Positions 46,290 through 59,587 of a stretch of DNA of 64,000 nucleotides are shown in pieces; the stretch's first letter is position 1, and every line of letters begins with the position of its first letter. Location of the stretch: the NCBI GenBank assembly GCA_904066235.2, contig CAJFCV020000005.1:2666001-2730000 (forward strand), read 5' to 3'. Both the position numbers and the translations under genes were made by a program. This DNA is from Bursaphelenchus xylophilus. Its lineage: Eukaryota > Nematoda > Chromadorea > Rhabditida > Aphelenchoididae. The notes below the pieces were generated by a model. The model did not search any database, was not told the DNA's origin, and saw only the letters and a program-made list of their open reading frames with translations.

Positions 46290-49200
46290 ATGAGCAATAC
46301 CGGTAAATTTGGACTTTTATCGCTTGGAGTAGCACCCAGACATTGTTCTCTTCAATGGGTCAGCGAGAACCGACTAGTTTATTGTGGTTTAAGCGATGTT
46401 TGCGTTGTTTCTAATGTAAGTTTATTTTTTATCTTTCTTTTCTTGGTGTTTAGATAGCATGGAGGTTGTAGATTTGTTTGGTAATAAATTTACTCGACAG
46501 ATTTGTTATATTTTGACATTTCTATCTTCTCGTTTATGATGTATCTAGTGCAACAAAGAATCGAATAATTCACCCCGATTTATTTCAGAATTCAGGTGGT
46601 TTTGTGCCTGAAGTCATACTCTCGATCATCAGCTATCCCAATACGTTCAGATCCTTGCGATTGGTTGATAATCCCTCGAGAACTGACGAAAACTTTGAGG
46701 TGATATCAACAACAACCGATGGAACGATTGTTTTAGCCAAGATCTTTAAAGAAGATGGTTTGTGGAAGTATAGAATTGTTTATGAAGGTAAAATACAGGC
46801 TTGGGATTTAGTTTTTTCTGTTTTTTAGACAAAATCACGGCAAATCAAATGGTGGATGCCTTCGCCTTTCGAAAGCACAATAATCAGCTAGTTCTGGCTT
46901 TTGCAACTTTTAGTTCTATCGAAATACGATTCTTCAATGAGGATTACTCTTATGTCTCCAGCAAAATGAAGGCTCTAAGTAGCTTTTTAATGGTGCAATG
47001 TTTGGGTATTCAGTCTTTGGATCAGAATTTCAAAGAATTTTTGGTTATTTTCGGGCAAACAAACAAGAAATTAGGCCTGAATCGTATTCGAAAGCCTGAA
47101 AGTGAGAGTGTTGAGTGGGAAGCAAAGCTGTTGGATTCTAAAGAAGCTGTCTTTTATTTGGATTCAAGGATTTGTAAGTCTTTTTTGTTGTTGTTTTTGA
47201 TTTTTAGGCTACAAAATACCTGTCGAATCCGTTGATTTTTTCAGCGGCTTCTAATGCTTCAAAGATTGAGCTTTTGGCCGCTACAGAATGTCGAGTTCAG
47301 ATCTGGAGCATCGAGAAAACGACACCTCTGGAAGCCGAATCCAACGCCGACTTTAGCGGATTCAATCTGGAGTCAAAGACCAAGCTCAAATTCGATGATT
47401 CCAATCATTATGAAGCCCACTTGGACTCGAATATCCTCGCTAGTCAAGAGCGAATTTGTGGAGCGAAATGGGATTACAGCAAGGACATCTTCTCCATCTC
47501 CACCAGAGAAAATTCGATCAAAATTTTTGCGCTGGAAAAGAATGCCGACTCCGAATTATGGCTTCTGAGAGCTTCGGTATGCTCGTACGGAGAGCCGGCT
47601 CTCGAATTATTCGGAGTTTTTGACGCCCAATTTTCACCATCAAACAGTTTCTTCTTGGCTCATAACACTGTTGGCGGATTTTATTTATTTCAAGTGGAAC
47701 AAGAAGATAACACGCCGATTGGATTCAATCAACAACCAATTTATATAGGAGGACATTCTGGAAAAGTTAGATCGATTTGCTGGGCTGACAATGGACGGGT
47801 TCTTTTGTCGGTTGGGGCTGATAAAACAACAAGATATTTCAAAAAGTTTGAGGTAGGTGGTATTGTAATGGTTGGCATTTAATGTCTTGATGATTTTAGA
47901 ATGGATATTGGGCGCAGAAAAGTCGACCGCAAGTCCATGGACATGCTTTAAGATGTGTTACTTCCATTGGAAGGTAAGATAAGGTAATTTTAGTTGAAAA
48001 CTTGGGATTTTTTTTGATTATTGGGTAGTTTAGGCGATTTTAAGGTAAAATGAAGTCTTTATAATGTATATAAGTGTAAAATATGAACTGTATAGTTTTA
48101 TTTTTATGAGTTCTGTTTATTTTTTTACCAAAAATCGTCGTTTTTCAGCCAAGGTTTTGTCTCTGGCGCGGCCGAACACATGTTCCGAGTTTTCGGCGCA
48201 CAAGTCCCTCAACTCTCGGTTCAAGAAGCGATAGAAAGAATACAACCGCTAAATCTCACCCCCAAACCGCAAGCCCCCTCAGGCGATCAACCGGAAAATT
48301 CCAAACCCGAGAAAATCGACGATTCAAAACCGACGATTGAGGAATATCTACAGTCTGGAGCCACTGCCCATGAAGAAATTCGGAAACTGTATGGCCATGG
48401 AAATGAATGCTATGTGACGGCGTCAAGCAATGACTTTGTTTTCACGTCAGCGAAGGGATCTAGACCAGATGAAGCTCAGATGATTGTGTGGTCGATTGGA
48501 GACTGGAAAGTGAGGAAAAGAGAGATCCGACACAATTCTACTATCACTGACATGGCTGTCAGCAAGAATGGAGAGTTTTTGGTTACTGTTTCGAGAGATC
48601 GGACCTTAAACTTGTATAAAATTGGTGAGTTTTAACGATTTTTTGAGGAAAAATTGGGAAAAGAAGATGATTTGTTAATGAAAATGGAAGAAAAAGAAAA
48701 GCTAGCTAATTTTCTAACTGAATTTACCGATTTTTTGTTGGAAAATTTTACAAATTTTTCAGATTTTATCAAAATTTTGATCTTTTCCGATAAAATTTTA
48801 AATTTTTGAAAAATAAAGTTTTATTTTCAGACCCATCGAACCCAGAGGTTATCACTCATCTCCAAACAGTATCAGGATTATTCAAACGAGTCATTTGGAC
48901 TGTAGCTTTCCATCAAGATTCTCAATTTTTTGCCGCCGGCACCAGAGACGGCCAAATTTCCGTCTTCAAAATTGAAGAAAATCAACCCAAGGAGGTCCAA
49001 CGATGGAAGTTTGGAGAATGTATAAGTGCTCTGGAATTTGGAAAAAATGATTTTGGAGAGGATATGGTGCTATTTGCTACGGAAAATGGAAATTTATATA
49101 AAGTACCCTTCAATGGAAAACTTGAGGAAGAAAAAGTGAAAAAATTGGAAAGAGAAAGCGGTTTCAGTGGAGGAAGCTTGGTCTACAGGATAAAGTAAGA

Positions 49201-49393
49201 AATCAAAAATATTTTGTGTTGTATTTTACAAGTTGATACAGCTTTTATTTTTGAAAAAAAAAATTTTTTTTGAAAAATCCTGAATTTTGCCAAATTTTGA
49301 ATCAAATACGACCTTTTTTTCAGGTTCAATTCTGTTGAGAATCTCTTCGCACTATGCACAGAGACAGGAGCTATAAAGTTCATATCAATCTAG
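46290..49393 (+). CDS. ELP2: Elongator complex subunit 2, WD40 protein (753 aa)
   Basis: Elp2 is the double beta-propeller scaffold of Elongator, which modifies wobble uridines of tRNAs. Exons: 46290-46415, 46589-46787, 46829-47173, 47245-47852, 47900-47973, 48149-48624, 48831-49194, 49324-49393; all phases join and give 753 aa, close to the family's usual 800. Typical segments: GGHSGKVRSICWADNGRVLLSVGADKTTR-like WD repeat in exon 4; RPQVHGHALRCV then GFVSGAAEHMFRVF, the Elp2-specific middle; later WD blades DMAVSKNGEFLVTVSRDRTL and IWTVAFHQDSQFFAAGTRDG. Introns are 41-206 bp. Housekeeping gene, probably co-regulated with the divergent eEF1-gamma. Confidence 0.93.
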
Positions 49394-49796
49394 ACCAAAG
49401 ATCACTCCGATTTCCCACTTGAATCGTTGTTTTTCATAATTTTTATCAATTTCCCGGATTTTTTCAACGATTTTTTTTGAAAGTTATTGGTAGTCTTCTG
49501 TTTGTTTTGGATGGATTTGTTGATTTGATTGTTGATAAAGTTGTTTTGAATTTTGTTTTTGAAAAAAAAATGTTTTTTGACGGGGTTTTTATTTGTTTAA
49601 CGTTATGGCAGGCTAAATTTTGTGTAAGATGTATTCAAACCTAGGCTAAAATAAGTTTGGAATGTCTACAATATTTCAAAGTGAAAGAAGTTTTTTGTTT
49701 TTATCCAAAAAAGTGAGAAATGAGCGCCATTTCGCCCTTTTCATTTCAATTTTCCCGAAAGAAAGAGAAGCGGTTTCGAAAGCTCCGGGAGCGTGC

Positions 49797-49868
49797 GCCT
49801 CATTGGCTCAGGGGCAGAGCGTCTGTCTAGTAAACAGAAGGTCGCTGGTTCGATTCCAGCATGAGGCA
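49797..49868 (+). tRNA. tRNA-Thr (AGT)
   Basis: 72 nt cloverleaf. Acceptor stem GCCTCAT / ATGAGGC with discriminator A; A box TGGCTCAGGGG; anticodon stem TCTGT / ACAGA with loop CTAGTAA (anticodon AGT, read as IGU); T arm GCTGG-TTCGATT-CCAGC. No intron. Confidence 0.95.
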
Positions 49869-50067
49869 GTTGTGTTTTTTGCTCAATTCTTTAATGGAAA
49901 AAAACGTTTTTGTGTAAAATACGACGTCAGAAATGAATTCATAAATTTTAAATTATTTTACAATCAAAAATTGGGCTATTTTATTGGGGGTTTCAAAATT
50001 TTCTGCCAAAAAAGACCAAAATAACGTCAAAAATAGCAAAATAAAAGTCTGTTTATTGCTTTCAAGA

Positions 50068-50997
50068 TCAATAATTTATACGCTTAGCCACTGCCGACTG
50101 TAGTGGCGTTTCGGTAGGATGGATGGGTTTGATCGGAGTAGTTTGAATAGTATCTTCCATGAACACAGGCTTTCCAGCGGGTTCGTTTACAGCAACGATA
50201 GCGGTCAGCTTCTCCTCGTCCTCAGGCTTGGTTGGGCTCTTTTTCTTGTGATTGGGTTTGTTATGAATAGCCTCTACGTCATCCACATCTTCCTCCTGAG
50301 CCTTGTTTCGTCTCTTCTTCTTCTTGGATTTCTTGCTGGACTCATCAGGGCCCGTCTTGTCAGTTTTCAGAGTTGGGACTTTCGCTAAAATTTTTTCATA
50401 TTGTACTAGGCAAGGTGATCTAAAATAAGGTAAAAAACAGACAATACGTACCTTTAGGAGTTTCCTTCTTCTTCAGGTTGGATCCGTTGGGTGTTTTGCT
50501 CTTCCCCTTGTTCAGCTGATGGCCGGCCATGTCGAACTTGACGGGTCGTTTCACCTCTTTGATGCTCTCGAATCTGGTCGGCTCCGTGCTTTTCATAGCT
50601 CCCTGGAATTGAAACATTGCTCTAAAATTATTTTTCAGCCTTTTTACTTCCGGAATTTTGATGATTATTCAAAGATAGTCCTAATACCGCTGATTTTTAA
50701 TCATCAAATCCGCATGGGGGATTAATAGGGGAATTATTCAAATCTCGGCCTTATTTTTTGTCTGGATGAGAGAGAAAGTGACCTGATTATAAAAGACGGG
50801 CCTTATCCTATATTATAGTAGCTTTTGTTTTTCTACTTAGGTCGTTTTTTTACCGAGAAATTTCCCATTTCCTGTTTTTTCTTTTTGGTAAAAAATTCCA
50901 AAAAATATGTCATTATGACGAATTTTTGTATTTATTTTAAAATTTGAGCCCTATTTTACTAGATAATGCAGCTTACTTTCTTCTTCTTGCTGCTCAT
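50068..50997 (-). CDS. Small lysine-rich protein, family not recognised (162 aa)
   Basis: Minus-strand exons: 50977-50997 (MSSKKKK), 50452-50602, 50068-50384; phases 0 and 1 agree. The product is basic and low-complexity: SSKKSKKKKRRNK and NKPNHKKKSPTKPEDEEK look like nuclear localisation or RNA-binding tails. No fold or family is seen. The first exon is placed only by its ATG, phase and GTAAGC donor; an alternative is a start at the internal ATG in exon 2 (GAMKSTEP). Confidence 0.65.
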
Positions 50998-53208
50998 GTT
51001 GATTGGCGGGAATTTGAATTCGACTTATCCGACCGCCGAAGTCCGATGGATTTGTTGGCAATGAAGACCGCTAAGTTGTTGGGGGAAAGATGATAAAAAT
51101 GAATTTTTTCTTGGGAAAATTTTTCTTTTCAAAAAAATTTTTTTTTTGAAATTTTGATTTTGCACTGTGCGGTGCAAAAAAAGGCCGAAAAAAAATTTAC
51201 GCACTTTCTGGAACGTGTAGTATCAGTTTGTCGGGAAAGTAATGAGCACAATGTCTCTGCTTCAATCACGTCGCTGAAATGAAAAGCAATTTGATTTTGC
51301 CGCGACACAATTCATTTTCTTGGCATCACTGCGATTTTCGATTCGACAGAGTTGTCATTATTTTCCCGACAGACCGATACCATGTTCTTTATTATGTATA
51401 GACACGTTTCTATTAAGATTTGTTGATCATAGCCAGAAATTCCTCCTATTTCTCTCGTTGAATCCTCAGAAACTTTTATGCAAATTTGTTTAATCCATTC
51501 TCTGAAACATCATGTTCGTCTGAGTCACGGATTCTCCATTCTGCAGTTGGGAAAACATTCTAGAAACTACAAAAAACAGCCTGATGGATTTGCCTCCTTT
51601 CCTCATTCAAAACAAAAATTCCTGATGGATCTCTCGTATTATTGTTAGTTCAGTCTGATAGAGTATATTTTGACTACAAAATTAGTTGGAAGTACATAAT
51701 ATTATCTTGTGAGGACACTTTGTGAAGAAGTTGCTGACCATGTTGGTGGCTAGAGACATTCAAAGCCGTCGGAAAAATGTAAGAAAACAATTCTTTCTGA
51801 GGCACTTTACTTCGCCTTCCGACTTTCTGGGTTGATGACAAATCAAGTCAATACAAAACCGATCGAAATACGGGGCGTAGAGCAGGCTAGAGGTGGCAAT
51901 CCGGTCCGCAGACTAAAAAGGTCAGGCCAGGCCTGGGCTTTTTCAAATTTACCAAAGCCCGGTCTTGCCCTGTTTGGCCCACTAATATTTAGTTATTATT
52001 ACGTACAAAAGGTTGGATAAAGGTGTCTAGGATAAGCGGAGAACCAAAACAGGGTTGTAGGAGGTGCCTACGAGGCATACATAAGCCGTTGGATGGTTTA
52101 TTCTCGGCGAAGAATCGGCGGAGACTTGGCGGGTGCTTAAAATGTTACCACCTGAGCTACTGTAACTTAGAAAAGACCAAAAATTGCTCCAGAAATGAAG
52201 ATCCATCATTTTTTATCTGGATATTATTACATTAATACATGTAAAATACCTCAAAACAGGTGATAAGTTATCCTAGGGCCTGATCGATCTTGTTATCTCT
52301 ATTGACAGGTCGAGGCAACCCAAACAATCGTCGAGTACGTAAAATGAAGATGACGTCAGAGAGAGAAACTTTATTGGCCATATCTATCCCCGAATGACAA
52401 AGAACATCTTACTGTAGATGAGATTTTTTTCTAACCCGGTGAAAAACAGAATCGCATCTTTCCATCCATCAACGTGCAAAAATTTCTCGAAATTTTTCGA
52501 ATTTTCGCTGACAAAAACCTCGGGTGTTTCCGCAAACTTCGAGATAAAAATCTTGCGTAGAGCTTACAAAATGATCTCTACTTTCTTCAAGTATCATCAA
52601 AATCTATGTTTTTTATTTTTAGCTTCTTCAGAAGGCCTCTAATTCCTTTCATGGCTCAAAAACAGGCATGGGGCTACCAGGTCAGGCCTTGGAAATTTCT
52701 CAAAAATTTTGAAATTTTGAAGAGCCGGAGCCTAGATTTCATCGGGCCGGCTTCGGGCTTAAGATTTCAACCCAAGGTCCGGTTCCCCAACCAAAATAAA
52801 AAAACAAATTTGGAAGAAATAGGTTTATTTTTTATCTGCCCTCAACTTGGGCCCGGCCCGGTGGTCATGTCTACTCAAAAACCCCTTCCTTTTTACCTTC
52901 CTTTTCTACTTTTTTCCTCGAAAATTACTCCACCTCTTACGACACAATTCTCAACTAATAACAAACTAAAGAGCGCTCTTTAAAAAAATCCCTCACGTTG
53001 ACACAAGCGGCTTTTATTTACTTTTTATTTTTTCCCTTTTTTTCCAAAAAGCAAACTTTGATTTTTCACTCCGGAATGGAAGCTAAACCTTTTTTGGGAT
53101 CCGAAAATTACAAAACAACTCAATTAAGTGTTTGCCGGTGTTTGTAGTGCCTTTTATAAACGTATAAAGTGTAAAACTCGCGTACTTTCCCAATTATTTC
53201 CGTGCGGC
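50998..53208. other. Intergenic region with repeats, no gene
   Basis: 51,150-51,185 has a TGCACTGTGC fragment and 51,224-51,376 a full MITE A. 51,890-51,990 and 52,660-52,870 hold a GC-rich GGCCGG/CCCGGCCC repeat also found near 14,720 and 29,830. No coding exon is supported. Confidence 0.5.
51224..51376. mobile_element. MITE family A, complete copy
   Basis: About 153 bp from CAGTTTGTCGGGAAAGTAAT to ATTATTTTCCCGACAGACCG; the best reference for the family in this window. Confidence 0.85.
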
Positions 53209-56200
53209 ATGGCTGTCCAACCTGTGGAGGGGCCTAAAATGAGGAAAAAGGTAGGATTTTGAAGTTCCTAGGCTTGTATTGATCTTCAAGTTAGTGTAGC
53301 TGCAAAAAATAAATACCAAATACAGTTGTACTATATAGTATAATAGAAAGCTTGCTGGGAGTGCTAAAAACGCAACTCTTAGACCATGATAAGTTGGTAA
53401 AAATTTACATATTTAAACAAGGAAGTCTTTCAAATGGAGACTCAAATTTTCTTGAAATTCTTTATACAGCAAGGACCTGATCCAGTGGCAAAAAACGTAC
53501 CATTTTGAATCCGGGAAGCGTCAAAAATGTGGGAAAATGCTTCCCTTTCCAAGTGGAAGAACTTCGCTTTGAAAGGCTTCCCTCACAAACAGGGCGGGCG
53601 CGCTTTTGAAATCGTTATTTTTTCACTTGGAGAAGGAAGCATTTTGCCGCATTTTTGATGCTTCCCGGATGCAAAATCGTACGTTTTTTGCCACTGGATC
53701 AGGCCCCCCGCTGTACGTGTTCTGAACTAATCACAAAACAACCCTTGAAAGTTCTAGCTCTCACTTTCCGACGGTGACTGAAATATCAGTCTGTCGGGAA
53801 AATAGTGAGCGCAATTTCGCTACGCAAATCTAGTCGATGAATTGAAAATGCAATTGAAAGTTAAAACTGTAGGAAATCTTATAAAAGTGTTTGTAAAATA
53901 CGGGCATATGACAAAACTCATTATTTTTTTTTGGAATTATAGAAGACACTATGAGTTTGTAACTTTTGTTGGTCACAGACAGACCTTTAATGTACGATGT
54001 TTCAGAACATTGTATAGAATAGAATGCGGAAGTGAGTGTAAATGTAGGAAATCTCATTAAAATATTATTTGTAAAATACGGGCATGACTTTGAATTCAGA
54101 TTTTTTGTTTGAATTTTAGCGAAAACAACGAATTTGCAATTTTTGTTGACCACACAGAAGAAATTTTTATGTACTATATTTTTGTCGGGAAAATATTGAG
54201 CACAATGTGGTTGCCCCAGTAATGTCGCTGAATTGAAAAGAAATTTGATTTTGCCGCGACACTTCATTTTCTCGGCGACGATGCGATTTTCGATTCGACA
54301 GAGCGTTCATTATTTTCCTTACAGACTAATATTTAGCGCTCTTTTTTCGAGAGAGAGAGTGTGCCAAATGAGGAGGTTACAGTCATTTTTAAAGTGAGGT
54401 TATACATTGAAAATGACCGTCGACATGTGATAAGCACAAGCGAACAATATTTTTTCTCAATTAGACCCTCACTGTATTACTCCGGTTTATAGCAAACATG
54501 TGATTTTTCCACTAAAAAATAATGTCTTCCACGCTAAAATTGGCATAGATTTGGCAAAAAAATACTTTATTTCTGGCCAACAAGGCCAGAATATATCTTT
54601 CAATACAAACTGTATGTTTCGAAATGTTTTGAGAGTCATACCGCATGCCATGGATACGTTCTCTATCGTTGCGAAATGCTACGAAAACTTGTGGTCTGCT
54701 ACAATTATATTTTCGGTTTAAAATTTAGTCATCCTCCATCTCTTTCGTGAAATTTTTTATTTTTTCTAATATTACTTCATTTTCCAATAAAAAGAAGTCA
54801 AAATTCCAATTAAAATGAACGTGTTTTACAGAGCGATGAGATGAACTGGAAGCTGACCACTTTTCTCCTATGCGCCTACGGTTGTTTGAAGGAGCTGCGG
54901 CCGAGTGAGCCCTATCTGTACAAGTATCAACATGATTTCTTACATTTGAGCGACGAGGATTTGAATGGGCGGGTAAGAAATTACATGCATCAAACAGACA
55001 CACACGTATTTTACAAACAAAAATTTCTGAAGCCTCTCACTTATATATATCTTTATATTACTATAGGTATATCCAATATGGACCTACAGTTTTATGCTCA
55101 CAATCATCCCAATTCTCCTCTTCACCGACGCTCTGCTTTATAAACCGGTGCTCATACTGGAAAGCCTCTCTTTTATCGCAACATGGCTGTTCTTGATTTT
55201 TGGCAGATCCGTTTTTTCACAACAAATGGCTGAAGTCTTTTATGGGTTGGCCACGTCAACTGAAATGTCTTACTTTGCGTTTGTTTATATGCTAGTGGAC
55301 CGGCAACACTATAAAGTGTAAGTTAGCGACTTGAAGTTCATTTCTCTAATAGAGCAAAATGAAAGAAGAGAGATATGCAAAAATGAGAGAGTCCTCTAAC
55401 AATAAAGCTTTTACCCTTGCAATGGTTCAAAAATGACAATTTTTTCAATTGTCATTGCAAAGCTTATGTTGCGGGATGCCCTACAATGTTTATATTTTCT
55501 GAAAGCCGGCTTTCTACTCTATAGCTATGTCAAATTTTGGCCTTCTAGCGCAAACGGCTAGCGAGATATGGAGAAAGAAAGCAAGCACATTCCGAAAAAA
55601 ATTGAAAACGGTGCGGAGATTGGTTGTGTCCCAAAAGTACAGAATGCCGTTCCTTGCAGAAAAGGCCCTCGATTTATTAGGCCGCAAAAAGAAAGATAAT
55701 ACAGTGGCGAACCTGACCCAGCGGCAAAAAACGTACCATTTTGCATCCGGGAAGTATCAAAAATGTGGCAAAAATGCTTCCCTCTCCAACTGAAAAAACT
55801 TTGTTTTGAAGGGCGCGCTCTTTTTCCTCACAAAAAGAGCGGGCGCGCTTTTGAAACCGGAGTTTTTTACTTATAGAGGAAGGTATTTTGTCACATTTTT
55901 TGATGCTTCCTGGATGCAACATAGTATGTTTTTTTGCCACTGGATCAGTCAGCTCCTATATATAAGGAGTTTATTTTGTCCCGACTTTTTTGATCACCTT
56001 TATACCATTGATTGGTCTGACAGACTCCATAGAAAATCTCAGCAAGATATTGGTTAGTATTATCTAATTTCCAAACCATTTTTTTACAAGAATCTAGGCT
56101 TTTCATTAAAAATTCAACGCTTCGATGTGTTCAGAGTAACCGCACTGACTCGCGCCGCTCTTCAAGGCGGCCAATTCATCGGCTACATGAGTTCCGAGCC

Positions 56201-58184
56201 CATTCTTTTGTATAAATGGGGGACAGTCAGCTCGCTGAACTACATTACTTTGGTATCTCTGGTACTGGCTTTCATCTCGGCTTTATTTTTACCCAACCTA
56301 TCTTGGGGGCATGTCATTGCCATGGAACCGTCGGCAGGTACGTTTTACTAAAGTTTGTGAAGTTCTGTGGCGTTTCTAAAATACTTTTTTCCTGAAAAAA
56401 TTTGAAGATTTGACTGGTAAGAGACCGTATTTTAGACGCTCTTCGAATTGAAAATTACTGTCAATTCTTCATGGATCGGTTGTACAAACTGAAAAGGCGT
56501 TTCAAAGAGTCTTTCTCGGGCATAAAGACTGTCAAATGGTCAGCATGGTGGGCCTTCTCCACTTGCGGATACTTTTTTGTAAGCATTTTTTTAACTGTAT
56601 ATCTTATAAGGCTTGTAAAATACGCGAAAGCACGAATCCCCACTATTTCAGATGCTAAACTACAGTCAAGCCTTGTGGTCGCAACTTCAAGGCCCTCAAA
56701 GTCTTGATCTCCTCAATGGCTTCGTTACGGCGATAGTCCCATTATTGGCGTTGATTGCCATAATCGGCCTAGAAAGACTGCCGATTAATTGGCTCAGATG
56801 GGGAGAGTTTTCCTTGACTATGGGGGCTATCTTGCAAGCCGTATTGTTGTATTGGATGTCGCAAACAAAAAGACTAATGGTGATGTATGCAACGTACGCT
56901 GGATTCCAGCTGGTTTATCAGTGCACGATTACTATTGCTCAGTAGGTTTGATTTTGGCGTTTTTCTTTGATAACGGGCCTATGTTATAATGAAAGCGATT
57001 ATATTCTATTGTTTGAGATAATTTGTTGATTGAAGGGTTATAATTGCTAGTCAAAAGGTTTAAAGAAGCTATGGGTTAAGAAGAGAATTTCTCGGCTTTG
57101 CCAAAAAGTTGGAATCATCGCCAAGGTCCAAACCGCTATGTAAACAAGGGTAGACACAAGGCGAATAAAGTTTATTGGCAACACACGAGAAACGATAGAA
57201 CCGCTGACGAAAAGCAGTACCGACTTACGAGAATAGGGAAATTGATCTGACTAGCACTATTTTTCAAGGGCTTTCCAATGGTGTATAACACTTGCCATTT
57301 GGCGAGGGTTCGTTTGTACACTTCCCTAGTGAAGGCTTTCTCCTTTGATTCTATGCAAATTTGAGGGAAATTATTGGCGGCTTCAATGAAGTCACCAAAA
57401 ATTAGCCAAAACGTTGGATTTGCTTTTTTGACCGGTTTGGAAGACTTGGCTACCAATCCAACAGTTTGGCTGGCCATTTATGTGGTTTTTTTACTACATA
57501 ATCCAACTGTTTTTGTCGGAAGTGGCGGACATGATCCAGTGATGAAAACGTACCATTGTGCATCCGGGAAGTATCAAAAAATGTAGCAAAATGCCTGACT
57601 TTCCATGTGAGAAAACTCGGATTTCGAAAGCGCGCCCGCTCTTTTTGTGAGGGCCCTTCAAAACGGAGTTTTTTAGTTGAAAAGGGAGGCATTTTGCTAC
57701 ATTTTTGATACTTCCCGGATGCAAAATGGAACGTCTTTTGTCACTGTATCAGGCCCGTCACTGTAGCTGTTGATGAAATTTCTGTTGTAACGCCATTTTC
57801 ACGGAGATTACAGCTCTAAAATTAGCAAATTATTTACCCTCATGGATATTATAACCACTGATTTTCTATTTTTCAACTTCTCATACTCTTTTCAGAATCA
57901 ATCTCGTTAAAACATTGGCTGTCGCAACCTCTTGTGGCTTTGTTTTTGGCGTCAATACATTTGTCGCGCTGGTGATTCAGACAATTTTGACGCTGATTTT
58001 CGTGGACGAAAGTGGCTTTGGGTTGGCGGTTCGAGATCAATTCCTTGTTTATGCGGCATACCACGCGTTGCTGGGTGGTATCTTTTGCATCTCCTTGATT
58101 TATAATTGTGCTTGTGGAACGAGCGGAGGAACTGATGATAGAAGTATGGAGTCTGACTCAACAACCGCATCGATTAGGCATTAG
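53209..58184 (+). CDS. SLC19-family folate/thiamine transporter (about 452 aa)
   Basis: Multi-pass plasma-membrane carrier of reduced folates or thiamine. Exons: 53209-53250, 54832-54972, 55067-55317, 56135-56337, 56436-56578, 56652-56941, 57896-58184. Family signatures: FLLCAYGCLKELRPSEPYL (first helix), VYPIWTYSFML, FTDALLYKPVLIL, FYGLATSTEMSYFAFVY, WWAFSTCGYF followed by NYSQALW. The cytosolic loop of about 50 residues between halves is in exon 5. The first exon (MAVQPVEGPKMRKK) is 1.6 kb upstream and rests on phase and splice signals only; a start at 54,841 would give a 435 aa protein. Introns 1, 3 and 6 contain MITEs. AATAAA follows the stop by about 180 bp. Folate versus thiamine cannot be decided here. 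Confidence 0.88.
53467..53713. mobile_element. MITE family B copy
   Basis: Palindromic element of about 247 bp in intron 1 of the transporter gene. Confidence 0.8.
53790..53850. repeat. MITE family A, left fragment
   Basis: CAGTCTGTCGGGAAAATAGT followed by about 40 bp of degenerate family sequence; no right end. Confidence 0.5.
54181..54328. mobile_element. MITE family A copy
   Basis: About 148 bp. Its interior GCTGAATTGAAAAG shows the uninterrupted form of the site that received the insertion at 768-1389. Confidence 0.8.
55702..55950. mobile_element. MITE family B copy
   Basis: Palindromic element in intron 3 of the transporter gene. Confidence 0.8.
57521..57763. mobile_element. MITE family B copy
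   Basis: Palindromic element in intron 6 of the transporter gene. Confidence 0.8.
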
Positions 58185-58559
58185 AAATTGTGTGGAATTG
58201 TGGGAAAATTATTGGAAAAGATTCTACGGGTGCTGAAAAATTAGTATTCCATTTTCAAAACTTTTTAGGCAAAGTTGGAAAGATGTCTCCGTATTTTACC
58301 CAGTACTACTTGAATTATATTTTATATAGGCCATAATAATTTATTGCTTTATTTATTACGCTTGTCAATAAATTTTTATGTTTTGTCATCATTTTTTAAG
58401 CAAGGTAACACTTGACTCAGGATGGGTCAAGTGTTTCTTTAACTCCGAGTATGAAAACAGCGAAGGTACAGCAGAAAATCTGTAAGGTTTTGGCCTGTGT
58501 TCTGCAAAGGGAGTGTGAAAAAATGAAGAGAAAATCGAAGTGTTTTACTTTGAATCTGC

Positions 58560-58722
58560 GATTAGTCCGTTCGTAAAGTCGCTGGAGTGATTTTTGGCGT
58601 TTGCACTGTGAAATGAAGGTCAGGGCGGCGGCCCGAAAAGCCTGTTTCACGGTGCAAAGCGACCGTTTGTTTCGCACGTGCCTACCGTGAAAATGAATCC
58701 AGCGACTTTGCGAACTGATTAC
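58560..58722. mobile_element. MITE family D (TAGTCCGTTCG ends)
   Basis: Left GATTAGTCCGTTCGTAAAGT and right CAGCGACTTTGCGAACTGAT are inverted; the core has CACTGTGAAA and CACGGTGCAA words. Related copy at 60,963-61,130. Confidence 0.65.
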
Positions 58723-59066
58723 ATAATATGCCGAACTCATCAAGCAGTACATGATTTGTATGCCATTTTTCGTACATGTTTTTTACTTACAAAACTGGAA
58801 CATGTATTGCAAAAAAGACGTTTTTTCTTGCTGCTCATTCTTGGCATACTGAGCATCGTTAAATTTATATAGTTGTCTCTTAATGTATCAGCTAGAATTC
58901 TCAAGAATTGTGTCTACGTTTGATGTGTATGCAATATTGAAATATAGAACCTGAAGGTCGAACTTGGGGCTCTTCCGCACAAACATTTTTCTCCACGACG
59001 TTATCTGTACCCTGTTGAAACCACAATCTCATCATAAATAAACGTCCACTCCCTTTCACTGACTAT

Positions 59067-59214
59067 GAGTCTGTCGGGAAAATAATGAGCACCATGTCGC
59101 GCCGATCGCGTCGCAGAACAGAAAAGCAACTTGATCTAGCCGCGACACAGTCCACTTTCTCGGTGGCGATGTGATTTTATGAGGCAGAATGCTCATTATT
59201 TTCCCTACAGACTG
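59067..59214. mobile_element. MITE family A copy
   Basis: About 148 bp with both ends (GTCTGTCGGGAAAATAATGA; TCATTATTTTCCCTACAGAC). Confidence 0.8.
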
Positions 59215-59587
59215 ATAAGCCAAACACAAAATTTTTATTGTCATAAATCCATAAATTTATTTACCATATAGTGACTGATTATATGAATTGTAGATTCATG
59301 AAAACAACTGATCTCTGATTGTTTATCAAAACAAACTTACTATGTATTTAATATTCAGTCCAGAAATTTATGGGTGAAAGCTAAAGAATTGATGCCTCTT
59401 GGAAGCAAACTTTATAGTCATTGTTTCCTAAATGGCCTCTATTTATGGAGAGAATTCAGCATTTAAAAATTTTTTCGCAGATAATGGTGGAAATATCAGT
59501 TTTCAAGGCAGAATGTTGCAATAATTTTTGAATACAAAGAAATTTTGTATTGTTTTTCTTATTTCCATTGTAATATCCGCTAACAAG

